Source: Rotaria macrura (Eukaryota > Rotifera > Eurotatoria > Philodinida > Philodinidae). Taken from it: 64,000 nucleotides of DNA. The stretch is from NCBI GenBank assembly GCA_900239685.1, contig OENT01000052.1:124001-188000 (forward strand), given 5' to 3'. Under the pieces are notes generated by a model, which saw only the letters and a list, made by a program, of their open reading frames with translations, was not told the DNA's origin and ran no database searches. Positions 1 to 13,800 of this stretch are shown here, one piece after another (the first letter of the stretch is position 1; every line of letters begins with the position of its first letter). The position numbers and the translations under genes were made by a program.

Positions 1-1245
<1,245 letters not shown>

Positions 1246-1323
1246 GCATTTGAAACGATTTTTTTCTTTTGTTTTCTTTTTAATATTTTAATTGTTTTTC
1301 TATAGTTATGCATAATAATTAAA

Positions 1324-1329
1324 AATAAA
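1324..1329 (+). promoter_or_regulatory. Poly(A) signal of HSPA9
   Basis: An AATAAA hexamer lies about 80 bp after the HSPA9 stop codon in an A-rich stretch and is followed by non-coding DNA. It is the best placed 3'-end signal for this gene. The assignment rests on position only. Confidence 0.5.
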
Positions 1330-1479
1330 ATAAAAACTTTGAAAAAGCATTTAGCGAAGTTGGAAAATTGAAGACTTCCTATTTTTATATTTAATTGGGA
1401 AAGCGTTGACTAGTTGTATTCGGATTTCGCAAAAAGTCTCATATTGATGATTTAGGAAGTTTTTCGAATGCCGCATACG

Positions 1480-1551
1480 GGGGGCATAGCTCAGTGGTAG
1501 AGCGATCGCTTCGCATGCGATAGGTCGTGAGTTCAATCCCCACTGCCTCCA
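1480..1551 (+). tRNA. tRNA-Ala (anticodon CGC)
   Basis: A 72-nt cloverleaf can be folded by eye. The acceptor stem GGGGGCA/TGCCTCC has one G-U pair. The D arm is GCTC...GAGC around AGTGGTA. The anticodon stem is ATCGC/GCGAT with loop TTCGCAT, giving anticodon CGC, which reads GCG for alanine. The T arm is GTGAG/CCCAC around TTCAATC. The discriminator base is A. There is no intron, and a run of six T follows directly (1552-1557), the usual Pol III stop. One A-C mismatch in the T stem is unusual and may mean slow decay. It lies 235 bp downstream of HSPA9 on the same strand. Confidence 0.92.
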
Positions 1552-1557
1552 TTTTTT

Positions 1558-2800
1558 ACCATTACCTGCTATAAATAAAGCATAGTGCGCTGTACCATAC
1601 AAAATAATTGTTATTATTACAATAGAAGTATTTGTGAGAATTTCGAATTCAAAAAAAAAACAACATGCTAAATTTTCTTGAAATCTTACGTAGTATATAT
1701 TTTTTCACTTCAATAAATTTGAAGTGAAAATTTTGATTTATTTTTCTTTGCGTTTTGCAAACTCAAATTACCATAATAGTTTTGAGTAACTATTGTGAAA
1801 TTTAAGATTAAAAATGTTTGTAGGAAGTTTTTCTATTCAAATTATTTCACCGTTTCTTATTTAGCATGGCGTTTATTTTTAACAGATATCTTGGTCAAAA
1901 TAATTACACTGCTGGGTCTCTGTTTCTAGATCTTTCCATCGTCATGGAACCTATTTTCCTTCTTCATTAATCTTAATAAATAAAACTGTTATTTTTAAAT
2001 TATTCTCGTTATACGTACATACATTTTTACCAATCTATAGACTTTCTCTGTTTGAATATGAATGGTGAGTAGTCTATTTATTTCAATGAGAAATAGCGGC
2101 TTGTCTGTGGTCAGAATTATACTGAAAAATAACATTCCACTCGGATGTTATGCATGGCCTTTACATCTGTAAATAAATACTGTTGTGGTTTTTTTCTTTC
2201 TGTAGAACAATCCGTATTTCATAGACAGATAAATCGAGTAATTAGTTCAGAAAATAAAAATACTGGATTCCATGATACTTTTGTTTTTTTCAATAAAAAT
2301 TATAAACCGTTTCGAAAATAAATGATTTGTTGAACTATGATAAGAACAAAATAATACTTGATATCTATTCTCGACGCAATTTAAGATTTCTACTAGTTAT
2401 ATCGAGTAAAAATTCTATTGATCTCGATTTTTTTTCTATCCAATTTATTCAGCAACTTAACAGTTCCGTAATAGACGAAAAATGTGGCAACGAAACATTT
2501 CGTCAGAAAATGAAAAGATTCCTAATTTTACCGTATGACTGAGTCATTTGATGAATCAAAATTTATATCAATTATTTTGGATCACATTCGTTTACACTTC
2601 TCTTATATTATAACGATAAATTCGTGCTCAGAAGTCTTTGTTGGACAAATTAGTACAGTCGTTCAATGTTCAAAGAAAATATTTATTCTTAAGCTTGTCG
2701 GCATTCTTTCTGGATACTACCAATACATGTGAAACAAGGAAAAATAGATGATATTCATTACAAAAATTTTTGAAAATTAAAGAAAACAAAGAACTAAAAG
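1558..2800. other. Intergenic, no gene seen
   Basis: AT-rich DNA between the tRNA and the end of the F-box gene. Short open frames occur (for example 2327-2542 +) but have no recognisable motif and no neighbouring exon that would extend them. I see no repeat or RNA gene here. Confidence 0.6.
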
Positions 2801-4566
2801 TTAAACATGAATTCGATTATATTCCCAATCAGTCAACATTTTCCAACGTTTGCCCAATAATGATGATACAGCATCTTCAACATGATTATATTTCCGACAA
2901 TTTTGTTCTAACCATACATGCATTTGTTCATTATTATCACCGTGCTCATTAAAGATATATTGTCGATATTCATTTCGTAAGATGACACAATTTCGTCGAA
3001 GGTAAAAATTTCTAAGATTATTCCTTGAACCATAATATGCTATAAGAAGACATGTTGCTGTTGATATTCGTTCCTTAATTGTTAGTGTATGTAAAAATCG
3101 ACATGTTTTAACCAGACCTATGTATGCCATATCAGCACGTTCTAAAAATGAGCGTGGTATGTAGATACGACACATGGATTGAAGATGAGCCTAGAGTAAA
3201 AATTCATAATAGAAAATATAAGATACATCTTGGAAATTAATCCTATCAAAATTAGCCACTCTCTATTTGCATCTACGAGTATTTAGTATAGAATTATTGA
3301 AGTTTTAGTCTTAGTTATATGTAAAATTTATTCGAATATTTGAACTATTTTTCTTATAGTCTAGTATATTTCTTGGTATATTTAGGATTAGAACGAAAAG
3401 AAGTTTACAGCTGAAATCATGTTTTCAAATCAATCTGTTTTACTTACATAAATTTCCAACGTTTTACCATATTGTTCTATACAAGTATAAATAGAACCTT
3501 GTATAACTCGAATTGATGTTGTATCATAAACAATAGCGCGTACTGGCGCTGGACTGCTTGGCCAAAAGGGTTCTGTTTCACATTTTCCTTTGGTTACCAT
3601 TCGAATACACCATTCGCGTTTTGTTTCTCGTAAAATAATATCGATATCTAACCAAATTGAGTCTAGAAAACGACATGGTGTTGTTAATTCATCTTGTACA
3701 ATATTTAATCGACGTAAATGAAGAAGATGATTAGCAAATAGAAGTAGAACATCATCACTTAATGAATGAGAACTAATTGTTAATGAATTTAAATTGGAAA
3801 ATAATCCAACTATATACAAAGGTATAACATGTGATGTATAATTAAGAACTTCGAGATATTCAAGTGTTTCACATGAATTTTCAAGAAGTTCATTTAGACA
3901 TGCACCGACGTCAGCATTGGATTCAAGTAAAAGATTATTTAAATAAACACGTTTCAAACATCGAAGAGATGCTATAAAATGACGTACTGTTTCTAAAATA
4001 TTTCCACCAGTACCATAATAGCGTTTGTTACCACGAATAAATGCATTTACGTCATTATAATATGCATTTGCTATAACATTTTGATGATTTGTATTGTCAT
4101 CAATCGATACTAATACATAAAAGGTAAATGAAAATTCTTCAAGATAGGGTAATAGACTATATTCTCCGCCGTGACGATCAAAGTAATTAATCAAAAGATT
4201 AAGAAAATCACACATATTGTGATATTCAGGAATAGCCTTTATAATTAAGTGGCGTATATGGTGACTTTTACGTGGTAAATAGAGTTGAACACGATATGAA
4301 TTAAGAATACGTTCATAACCACGATATAAATTGAATTTTTTTCGTGTAAATACAGTACCATTGAATATAAACGTTTGCCAAACGTAAGATGAATGAAATA
4401 TGTTATACCTAAGATAGAAATCGACGCACAAAACGATATTTGCTTTTACACATTGAATTACTAAGTACCATGATCGACAAACTTGAGAACAATAATAACG
4501 ATAATGAATAGGAAGAAGACTGAAAATTTCTTCTAATAAAATAGATGGTAAATTTTCCCATCCCAT
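2801..4566 (-). CDS. F-box protein with leucine-rich C-terminal half
   Basis: Probable substrate-recognition subunit of an SCF ubiquitin ligase. Two exons on the minus strand, 4566-3448 and 3190-2801, join across a 257-bp intron (donor GTAAGT, acceptor ACTCTAG) and encode 502 residues. Residues 3-40 match an F-box: WENLPSILLEEIFSLLP followed by a VCRSWY motif, the usual Skp1-binding element. The rest has irregular Leu-rich segments such as LKRVYLNNLLLES and LEYLEVLNYTS, like degenerate LRRs that would hold the substrate. The second exon continues the same Leu- and Cys-containing pattern and ends in TAA at 2801. Such F-box genes form large, fast-changing families in bdelloids (known of the group); the target here is unknown. 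ABITRAM lies 240 bp upstream on the same strand. Confidence 0.85.
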
Positions 4567-4806
4567 TACTGTTGGCTTAACTAGAAGATTATAGAGTTGA
4601 TCTCATTTATTATTTAATGAACAAGAAAAAAGAACTTTACAAGGGTAAGATGCACAACACTCGAAAAAAACCACATGCACATGCTTCCTTACTCTATACA
4701 CAGGCAAGTCAACAAAAAGAAAGACAAAAAGTGATCTAGAAGAATCAAGGAGAACTGTTCATATGTGTAATTGTAACTCACACATTTGAGAAAATCAACG
4801 AATGAT

Positions 4807-5304
4807 TTATGAGGATGGTTTGGATAGATTATAATCTTGTTCAGTGATTAATAATTTTAGATTATTTTCTCCATCTTTTAAAGATGGAATAAGTATCGCT
4901 AAATAACCTTCACCGTGTGGTTTCTGCTGTAAGAGTTCAGGTGTTTTTAGAATTTCATCATTTAATTCAACTAAACGTCCTTTTATACTAGCACAAACAG
5001 TAAAATTTTGATTATTTTCACATTTTATACGATAAAGTAATTTATTTGGTTGAACATAATCGGCTCCACGTTTTGATTTACCACTCATGCATTGATTGAT
5101 ATTAGCTAACGATTCAATTTCATTGATAACTAAGGATTTTTCTAGGATTGGATGCCGTTCAGAAAGCATTAAAACACAAACACGATTAGAATGGACAAGC
5201 ACAAGTGTATCATTATTCAATTCATTATGAACATGCGTACGATAATATTTCATATAATATCTTTCAATTACACTCGGATATTTTATACGTTTAGCTGCAG
5301 ACAT
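4807..5304 (-). CDS. ABITRAM: Protein Abitram (FAM206A/Simiate-like)
   Basis: A single-exon gene of 165 residues, close in length to the roughly 181-residue vertebrate protein. Matching segments in the right order are a start region with RYYMKYY, then HSNRVCVLMLSERHPIL, then SGKSKRGADYVQP, a Cys-containing core, then GRLVELNDEIL and a final LLQQKPHGEGYLAILIP. In vertebrates this small conserved protein binds actin, localises to nuclear speckles and neuronal projections, and has an uncertain biochemical role. Nothing in this sequence adds an enzymatic motif. It is a host gene with no sign of damage. The start codon is the first ATG of an uninterrupted frame. Confidence 0.9.
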   Translation of the reverse strand: MSAAKRIKYPSVIERYYMKYYRTHVHNELNNDTLVLVHSNRVCVLMLSERHPILEKSLVINEIESLANINQCMSGKSKRGADYVQPNKLLYRIKCENNQNFTVCASIKGRLVELNDEILKTPELLQQKPHGEGYLAILIPSLKDGENNLKLLITEQDYNLSKPSS

Positions 5305-5973
5305 TTTTCGTAACTAGAGAATGACAGAAAAAATATTAAAGTGTTCCGAACAAAAATGATGAGTGTGATAGAGTGTACAATACAATACAAAAGTTTTTTT
5401 GTGTATGCTTATATTGCATTCACATGTAATAGAAATTCACCATTCCATGAAGCATATTTATAACCTCTACGTTAAAAAAAGAGGTCGTTATTATGTGATG
5501 ATTGGCTATGATACAGACATTTTCTATGGATCTTTTCTATTTAACCACCGGTGGTGTCATCGTGCTCAAATTTTCCCATTAAAATCTGTGGGAAATTGAA
5601 TTAATTACATTGATAAAAAAACTCATGAAAAAATTGATGAAAAGAATAACGCGACAAATCGCATCTTGACATTCAATCTGTGTGCTATTAGAATTTGACA
5701 TCAAAATATCCATGACTTTCATTATTTAGAAATGTACTGATTTCACCGTTCATTTTTCAATGTCTCCAGCGACTCTACCTATCAACAAATCGACCAGACA
5801 CTAAAGAGATAAACCTTTATTTTAATTTTATGTCAACAAGAAAATAGAAGTCACGTACTCAAACATCACAAAAAAAGACGAAAGGATAATAAAAAGTGAA
5901 AAGTCAGTAAGAATAAATCTTGCAAAAGAAATAGTTTTTGATCACTAATATTGCGTACTTGGTTTCCTTGGGG
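5305..5973. other. Intergenic, no gene seen
   Basis: AT-rich spacer between ABITRAM and the mucin-like gene. It presumably holds the ABITRAM promoter and the mucin-like gene's 3' end. No coding signature is visible. Confidence 0.5.
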
Positions 5974-6642
5974 CTAGAAATACATTCCGAAAGTGGTTGT
6001 ATAAGCGAATATTAACCAAGCTAATCCAGTTGATAAATATAGAAAGTACCCGCTGACGTTGATTCTGTTCCCACTACTTTTGGTAGTAGTGCTCGACTTT
6101 GGCATTGCAGTAGTGCTCCCAGGTTGATTAGTAGTAGTGCTTGCCGTTTGAGTGGTAATAGTGCTCCCCGTTTGATTGGTAGTAGTGCTTGTCGTTGTAA
6201 TGGTAGCAGTGCTTGTCGTTGTAATGGTAGCAGTGCTCCCCGGTTGATTGGTAGTAGTAGTAGTAATAGTAGTAGCTGGTACATCCTGAAAACCCATGAA
6301 CCTCTTTTCACACTGACCATTCGCGCCCATTGATGATAGAATGGTTTTGCTATCACTGCTGAGTTGCATTGTGACATTGATACTATTGAATGCAAACGAT
6401 ATAGTAGACGTCGTTGGGTTTTGTGCTAGTACAGACATTTGGGATATGGTTGAACACTTGCTTCCTACCACTGGTGCTGTAATTTCAATTGAAGACGAAT
6501 TGAATTGAGTGATGTTTACTTTTCCAATTAAGCAACAGCATTCAGTTTTGTCACATGATAAACTAAGATCAAATACACCAATCCACTTTTGAGCTTGCAC
6601 AAAACCAGTAGTCAGAAGCATGAGAATTATGATTTTTTCCAT
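5974..6642 (-). CDS. Secreted mucin-like, probably GPI-anchored surface protein
   Basis: An intact single-exon frame of 222 residues. Residues 1-17 (MEKIIILMLLTTGFVQA) form a clear signal peptide. Residues 18-120 are a small Cys-containing ectodomain with a dense CDKTECCC cluster and several NxS/NxT sites. Residues about 120-185 are a Thr/Ser/Pro stalk encoded by a 24-bp tandem repeat (8 codons per unit), the kind of stalk that carries O-glycans. The last 22 residues are hydrophobic and follow an Asn/Ser-rich spot (SSGNRINVSG), which fits a GPI-attachment signal, though a plain membrane anchor is also possible. I do not recognise the ectodomain. No partner gene lies next to it. The start is the first ATG and is preceded by an in-frame stop. 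Confidence 0.7.
   Translation of the reverse strand: MEKIIILMLLTTGFVQAQKWIGVFDLSLSCDKTECCCLIGKVNITQFNSSSIEITAPVVGSKCSTISQMSVLAQNPTTSTISFAFNSINVTMQLSSDSKTILSSMGANGQCEKRFMGFQDVPATTITTTTTNQPGSTATITTTSTATITTTSTTTNQTGSTITTQTASTTTNQPGSTTAMPKSSTTTKSSGNRINVSGYFLYLSTGLAWLIFAYTTTFGMYF
6113..6256. repeat. 24-bp minisatellite (six units) in the mucin stalk
   Basis: Six tandem 24-bp units start at 6113, 6137, 6161, 6185, 6209 and 6233; the fourth and fifth are identical. The unit has the form GTGCT..CCGTTTGATTGGTAGTA and is followed by a GTA/AGTA trinucleotide tract. Because 24 bp is eight codons, unit number can change without a frameshift. The repeat therefore sets the length of the Thr-rich stalk of the gene at 5974-6642. 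Confidence 0.85.
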
Positions 6643-9600
6643 CTAGAAACATAATTACATGACAATGTTGCATGTTTCAAGAACTGTTATTGAACTGGTA
6701 CACAATACATTAGCAGGGATGTTATTAGATTAGAGATCACACTAGCTAGTAACAGAAAGGTAACACGATTTTGTCGAGTGAGTAATCAGGCACGGAATAG
6801 TCACGACGAGCAGTCTAGTCGCGTCTGCCAGAGAAACATGCAAACCAACTTACAACTAATCCTTCTCTTTGTGGATTGAAGAAATCAGTAACTATACAGT
6901 GTAGCCTGGTAATGGCTTCTAACGGGCAACCTTTTTATGAGAATAATAAAACAATACGTCTGTAAGCAAAAAACCGTGATTGTGGAAGACGTTCCTATTC
7001 ATACAAATCATATTGCGCATAGACACACGAGTAGGAGACGTTGCTTTCCTTTCAATCGTGTATTACAATTTTTTATCACAAGGTATCATGTCTCTTCTTT
7101 TAATGCATAACTTTTTTTTAAATGTTATCAGAAAACTTCACATGGATCACAATCACTCGCCAGGTATGTAAGCAGGAAGTCTCTTTATAAGTTGTTCCAT
7201 GACTGGATCGTTTTATCTGAAAAGTATATTCTATCGAACTCGAATTCTTCGAAATACGTACTCGGAACGACATAAAATACAGTGTTATTGTATGCATTTG
7301 TTCTGCCTAATAGATAGAGAAAGCTGTTTTCGTCAGTTGGATGCATCTGATGTTCATGTGTTCTCCTATTAAGACAACTGCATTGAAAAATAAGGAATTA
7401 TTATCTAATACACTTTTAAAGGAATTATTGACAAAATGATCCTATGCATAAATTTTTAGTCCCTTTAGCACCAGAACTTTACGAAGAGATTATTTTTTAT
7501 CCTTCTATTTTCTCTCATATTGTTTGTTTGTTACTCGTTATCATTTTTCCATACAATCAACGTTCGAGCAATTCGAAATCTTCTCAGTCTATTTGATTTC
7601 AAGTGCAACACGTTCTAGCTCGCCATAATTTTAAGTCGATCACACATATCTCAAGCAATTGACAAATGAGAACATCTTTTAAACTGTACAAATGAAGCAA
7701 TCATCATTTACTGAAATCAACTAGGTAACTAAGTAGTTCTTTTTTACGAAGGTTATTCTATTTTCCAGTACAAATCATATTGCAGTTTATTTCAACGCTG
7801 TATTTACGATCTTGGAAATATAGATTCTAGAGAAATTGAAATGAAATATCGAAACTTAAGTCTCACAAAAGTATTGAAATAAATCGTGTGGACACTTTGA
7901 AAATGGATACGGTGTCTAGAGTTTCAAATCAATATTGAAACACTTACCACGTGAAAATATACTGTGCATGCTTTTATCAGAGTACTTTGAAGAGCATATG
8001 TTTGGATTCTCAAATTTAATGAAGAGAAACTGTGTTGCATGTCTGCTTCAAAACGATACACTCCATTCTTGTTTTTGAAATTAAATGCACATTCCTTGTT
8101 TGAAAGAACCAGTCGTTCTCAAAGAATTATTACATCCTAATTCTGAGTGATTCGATTTATCCGAAACGCAAAGAAAAAAGAAAGATATGATGAATGTGAT
8201 TTCGAGCTTCAAGTTCAGAAAATAGACGACATGTACGTCGAGTCACGTCTCTTGGCAAGAAATAAAGATGCATGTCTTACTAGAAACACTCATTTTCTTC
8301 TAAACAGGATGAGTCGATTTCAAGAATTAGGATTTCGAAAATAGGTATGAGTTCTTGTTTTATTTCCTATTTCAAGCATATTTTCCCATTCGAAAAGATT
8401 CAAAGAGGAACTCAAACTCTAACTTGTTCGAGAAAACGATTTTTACATTTGAGAGATCATCGAATATACTAGCTATGAAACTCCATCGAAGAAAAGGTAC
8501 AGGTAACTGTGCCTGCAGTATGTTATTTAATTCTGAGTTTTATAGCCATAATGTGGGCCACAGTGTGTGGCAATGCACTGGTTGTTTCGTTCTGAAAAGT
8601 CTAGGGCCATCCAGGCTATGCTGAAGTTAGTTAAGAAAATATTGAAGTGAAAAGCCAATGCATAAGTCGAATTTTTTGATTTGCCAAAATCGAACCTATC
8701 CGTTAATCAGATTCGGAAGTGTCTGTGTTCAGACCTCACAAAAAGACTGCCACCGTTTCACTTCTCCTTTTTCTAGTGAGAAATATGATGAATACTCACG
8801 TTGATTATAATTTTGTCGAAACAGTTGAGATGAATCTGTTGAATTGTAGGCTTATATTTGTTGAGGTGGGCTCGCTACTCGGTCTCTCGATTCGATAAAC
8901 GGGACGAAGATGAATACATAATTATGCGTTGAATAAAACGTCTTATATAGGTAACTCAATCGAATATTCTTTAGTTATTCGATAGGCTTCACGGATGATT
9001 CAACACACTTCGTTTATGCTCAGTTGTTTTCGTAAAGTATGAGAATGATTATAATTATTCACGATTAGAGTAAGGATAGAGCATTATTTGATTTCCACGA
9101 TATTGATCTAATGTGAAACGTTGAAAACAAACTTCACGGGACTGTTTCTAACAAGAATTTTGTATGCACTTGGAAAGAAACTGTGGCACTTAATACACAA
9201 AACATTTCACATAGTAGCTCATGAGGTTATTTTTCTGGACAGAGACAGCATTCAATTAGTAAATGGGTAAAATAAATTTGTCGAAGTACATTGACTGTTG
9301 ATAATAGCTACTCGAAAGTTGTAGATCATGGATTACGTATTTGACATGGATCCGTCATTTATCGAGAGAACATTAGGCACAAAGAGAAAAATTGAAACTC
9401 GAGTTGGACAACAAAACGTGCAATACGGACAACTCATGGGTGTGTCTTTCATGTAACAATTTACATGAAGTTGACGACCAAAGAGTTCTTTTGTCAAGAA
9501 CATTGTCAAAAATGATAAACAGTTTTCAACAGCTTATTGTTTCTAGAATACACGGGAGATTCTATATTGCGTGTATCGCCTTTTTTAAGGTAGCAACGCT

Positions 9601-10869
9601 AGTCATAACCAACGAATGCGCCTCGCTGATTTGTATTCAGGCAAAGATACGCAATATTTTTATGGAAAAGTAATATCAAGTGCTATAAGGTCTTTATTTT
9701 AAACCATAGTTCAACTCAAAAATAGTTCACTCTCTAGCGAATATTTTATAGTTGCATCGAGGACCAGTATTGATGACTAATCTTTTAGGCATCCTTTCAA
9801 AAATTTATTAGTCATTAGAGTCGTTTGATTGACGCATCCCATGCATTTATTGTTTTGAATGGTTTTTTCTCACTACTTGATACCAAACGTCAGATGATTG
9901 GCTTGAAGATATTTGATGTATGAGTTAATTATCGATTGGAAAAAATAGATAGACAACAGTAAACATAAGAATAGACAGATTTTCACGTGCGAGCATGTAA
10001 TTTTGTTTGGTGAGATTGATTTTTATCGTCATTACTTTTCAAAGTCGACTGCTCATGTAAATAAAGGATACATAATAGAAGCAAAGAGAAAAAAAATGTA
10101 GGAAAACAAATGAGAAAAAAGAAACAGAACTAACAGAAAATTATGAAAAAATCGATACGAAAAATTTCAGGAGAAAGATAGGATCATGAAGTAATATAGA
10201 CGCTTACAAACGAGATCTTTTATTCGGCAAGGAATGCAATAGAGAATGAAAACGGTTACGAAAGATAAAAAAATACGCTTTAACGAGATGGATATGGGGT
10301 TTTAAGGCTAATCCAAGAATTAAAAAATACGAAAAGAGATGGCTAAAATACATTGCACAAAAGGAATCATTGAATTTCGTCGTATGAACTTCCATCATCC
10401 GCATCTGAAATCCATGAATAGATAGCAGATATATGATATATAAAAATATCTATGTGAAACGACTCCTGTTAGTAGTACCCATATCTCTGTGAATAACTTT
10501 TCAAAAATTCGAATAATTAGATCAGTTTTTAAGTGTTGTGGTCTTTGAGAGCAGCGATTCAGGAATTCGTTATTTCTTCTCATGCCCATACTGATGTACC
10601 AATTTCTTTAGGGAGATTTAGCAGTGAGATATGCATTGAAAGTAAATTGTTACTGGTCCACTTCATTCGAATTTCCGAGGTGTTTACAGAATGTATTCCA
10701 ATATTGATAAAGGTAGTCATTAGAAGTATATTCATTCTATAGTAATTATATAAATCAAGATATAAACAGATAAGTCATCTCACATATTTATATGATACGT
10801 CGGCCGTAGCCCTGAGCAGTCATTATGTTCGATCGTTCTTTTTTTGTACTTCTGTATAAAAACCTAATA
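6643..10869. other. Long AT-rich intergenic stretch
   Basis: About 4.2 kb with no gene I can support. Open frames are short (under 100 codons), overlap on both strands and lack motifs. A 21-codon stretch near 8530-8595 resembles a first GPCR transmembrane helix (GNALVV) but has no continuation. The first few hundred bases upstream of 6643 must hold the promoter of the mucin-like gene. Confidence 0.5.
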
Positions 10870-13800
10870 TGAATCAAGCCTTAGTAAACGTGGAAGAGCA
10901 AAACGAATACAATGATTTCCTTCTAAGTTTTACTAGATGAATTGGTTTTTCCCTAAAGATGATACCAAGAGCATGATAAATTTTTTAAATGTTTCTTGAT
11001 CAACTTCTGAGCTTTGTTGTTGTATCGATGCCCAGGTATTTGAATCCTTTCATGAAATCAATGTTAATATCTTTATATTTTGTTTTAGGACATGATACGG
11101 ATTTAGAATGTTATGAACTTGCAAAGTTTTTGTTTCATTTATATTTACAGGTAGTATATTATTGTTCGCAAAATCCTTTAAAATAGATATTAAAATATCT
11201 CCTTGCTTTTCGAGTAAATCAATATTTATTGGAAATTTATTTTCAAGGGATGCAGATATAATAATCGCAAGACCATCTTCACAAATATGGCGCATTAGAT
11301 TCGTAAAAAATCTTAGAGAGAAAATGGATATTTAGGCGAAAAAGTGTAGCTGATTGCACGGATGCTTGAGGAGCACCAATATATATGTTGCAGTACGAAT
11401 TAAAATTCAGGAATATTTAAAATATTCCTAGGAAAAATTAAAATGTCAATGTTAAAATTTTAAGTTTTCCTGGTTTTTTTAGGAATATTTTAAATATTCC
11501 TGAATTTTAATTCGTACTGCAACATATATATTAATTGGACGTGAGATTACTTCTTTATCATGTATAGATATTGCTCTTCCTTTCGGCTACAGTAAAATCC
11601 AGTGTAATAGTGGAAATGGAAAATCAAGTTTTAGAAGAGCTGATATCAATTCAGGATGCCACATCTTATCAAACATTGACATAAAACCTACAAAGATGAG
11701 AAGAACTGATCTGTTGCTGGCTGCGATATTCAATCTTATGTCTTCTACTAAGGTTAAGATGCGTGTTGGCAGTGGCCTTCAGAATGTGAAGCTGGATTGC
11801 TCATCAATGTAAATTTCCTTTTTTTCGCACCATTTTGTAATATACTTGTGTGTTATATTTTCAAAGATTTTTCCAATATTATACAATAAGATTGAAATTG
11901 ATCTGGGTTTGTGTACTTCATGATGTAATCCATCTTTCGAAAAGACAAACTATTTCAGGATGTTTGCTTGATTTAGGAACTCTTCCTGTTTGAACGAGCT
12001 TATTAAATGCTATAGTAAAAATTTGTAAGTATTCTGTTGGCAGTTTATGTAATAAAAAAGCTGAGAGTCCCTCAAACTCAGTTGATTTCTTCTATTGAGC
12101 ATTTTTCAAGTTTTCTTCGACCTGTTATAAAAATATATTTTCAAACGATAAATTTGATAGTTGTGAAACACCTTCATATTTTTTTATAGCATTCAATCGA
12201 TATGAATTACCACGATCGTGGGGTGGGTTTTCTGAGTTTTTTTTCGCAAAAATTTTTAAGTGTCAGGGGTTAATTAATGATCAGTCATCACACCCATTGG
12301 AATTGTCAGAACTTTAAATATTGGTGCATATGAATGAAATTTGGAATACACGTATTTCCATGTATTATTTCCATTCCATGTATGAAATATGAGAGATTTT
12401 GTTTTCGATTTTTTCTTTAAGAAGCCAAGATATTTCTTGTATGCATATACTTCTTTCAGATATAAATAATATTCCAAATTTTCTGCTGTTTTAGATCGTC
12501 GATTCCTTCTCCTCACAATTTTGTCTTCTCTTCTGCCATACGTAAAAATTATGGTGGCCAATGTGGACTGTAGTTTTTAATTGGCACGTGTATTCACTAA
12601 CCTTGCCACGTGTAGAAGATAGGAAAGTGGCAAAATTTAAGAAAAAAGCGTCAGGTTAAAGATAATAAATTATGGAATTAGAATAGAGAAAGACATATTC
12701 TAGGAAGAAAGAGAATACTTCTCAAATTATTTTACGAAAAAAATTATTTGCTCCTGTTGATAGAAGTGTTTCAATTAATACAAGATAAAGATCTAACGAT
12801 CCTTCTTCAATAGTTTCTGCTTTCCAACCTTGAGCATCATATTTAATGGCAAAATCGATAACTGTCGTACATCATTTTCATTTAGATTGAGTTGGATACA
12901 TCATATCACATCTTGTTTTATCAAGCCAGCCTTTTAATTCAGTGTCACTTCACTGGGAATTATATCATTACAAAGCTAATCAGTATGCTATGCATTATAG
13001 TCACTAAATACATAGATTGGTTCGCCAATAATTCTAACGAATACATCATGCGGGAATGGTTTACCAGCGGATAAATACGTGGTTCCTAATAAATTAAGTT
13101 TGGATTGAATATCAAGTTCAATCAAGACATACTTTAATTGTTTATCAATCACCTCAACTTATTGAGAATCACGAACAAGAAACGCCTCTTCGTCAAAAGA
13201 ATTAGTACTCTGACGTACCCAGTAATACGTTGTAACGTCTGGCAAGTTTCTGATTTTAAAGCTGACCCCAGTAACGATAAAAATTTGAGATGCATATGAA
13301 AACTTAAGAATATCAAGATCAGCTATATGAACACTCAAACATTGACAATTATAAAGAAAAAGATTAAGATTGAAACTAACTGCGTTGGGACAACTTTTAT
13401 GTCATTGTTTAGCAACATTAGATGCTGAAGATTTGGTGTTATATTCCTCATGAAATTTCAACAGGATCGTTTTACCAGTGTTAGTCCCTCCAAAAGAATG
13501 ACAATCGTGCATATTTACGGTTGATGAAGAATGATAAAACTGAATATTGATTGATCACTTGTTCGAGTGAGTTCATACCTCTTATCATCAATTCTTTTTT
13601 TTTGGTCCATCAGATCCTTCATTTTGTGTTGCTGGTCATGTACTAAGTGTATAGAAGTATTTAACTTAACTATGATATAATTAATTGTTGTAGATGGGCA
13701 ATCATTACGTTTTCATTCGTTGTCATCTGAAATGTTTCGGTGTGTTTCTTATAAAAATTTGTTAGTAATTTGGCAAGGGGGAAACGGCGGATTCTTCGGA

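Noticed and set aside
1351-1602. 83-codon minus frame across the tRNA
   Set aside because: It is the reverse strand of the tRNA-Ala gene; the peptide simply reads the tRNA backwards.
6021-6395. Second minus frame with ALLPLQRQ repeats, and a plus frame at 6124-6333
   Set aside because: Both are other-frame readings of the 24-bp minisatellite in the mucin-like gene, which has the signal peptide and anchor.
8530-8595. 21 codons resembling GPCR TM1 (CGNALVV)
   Set aside because: Too short and no further helices follow in any frame; hydrophobic stretches of this size occur by chance.
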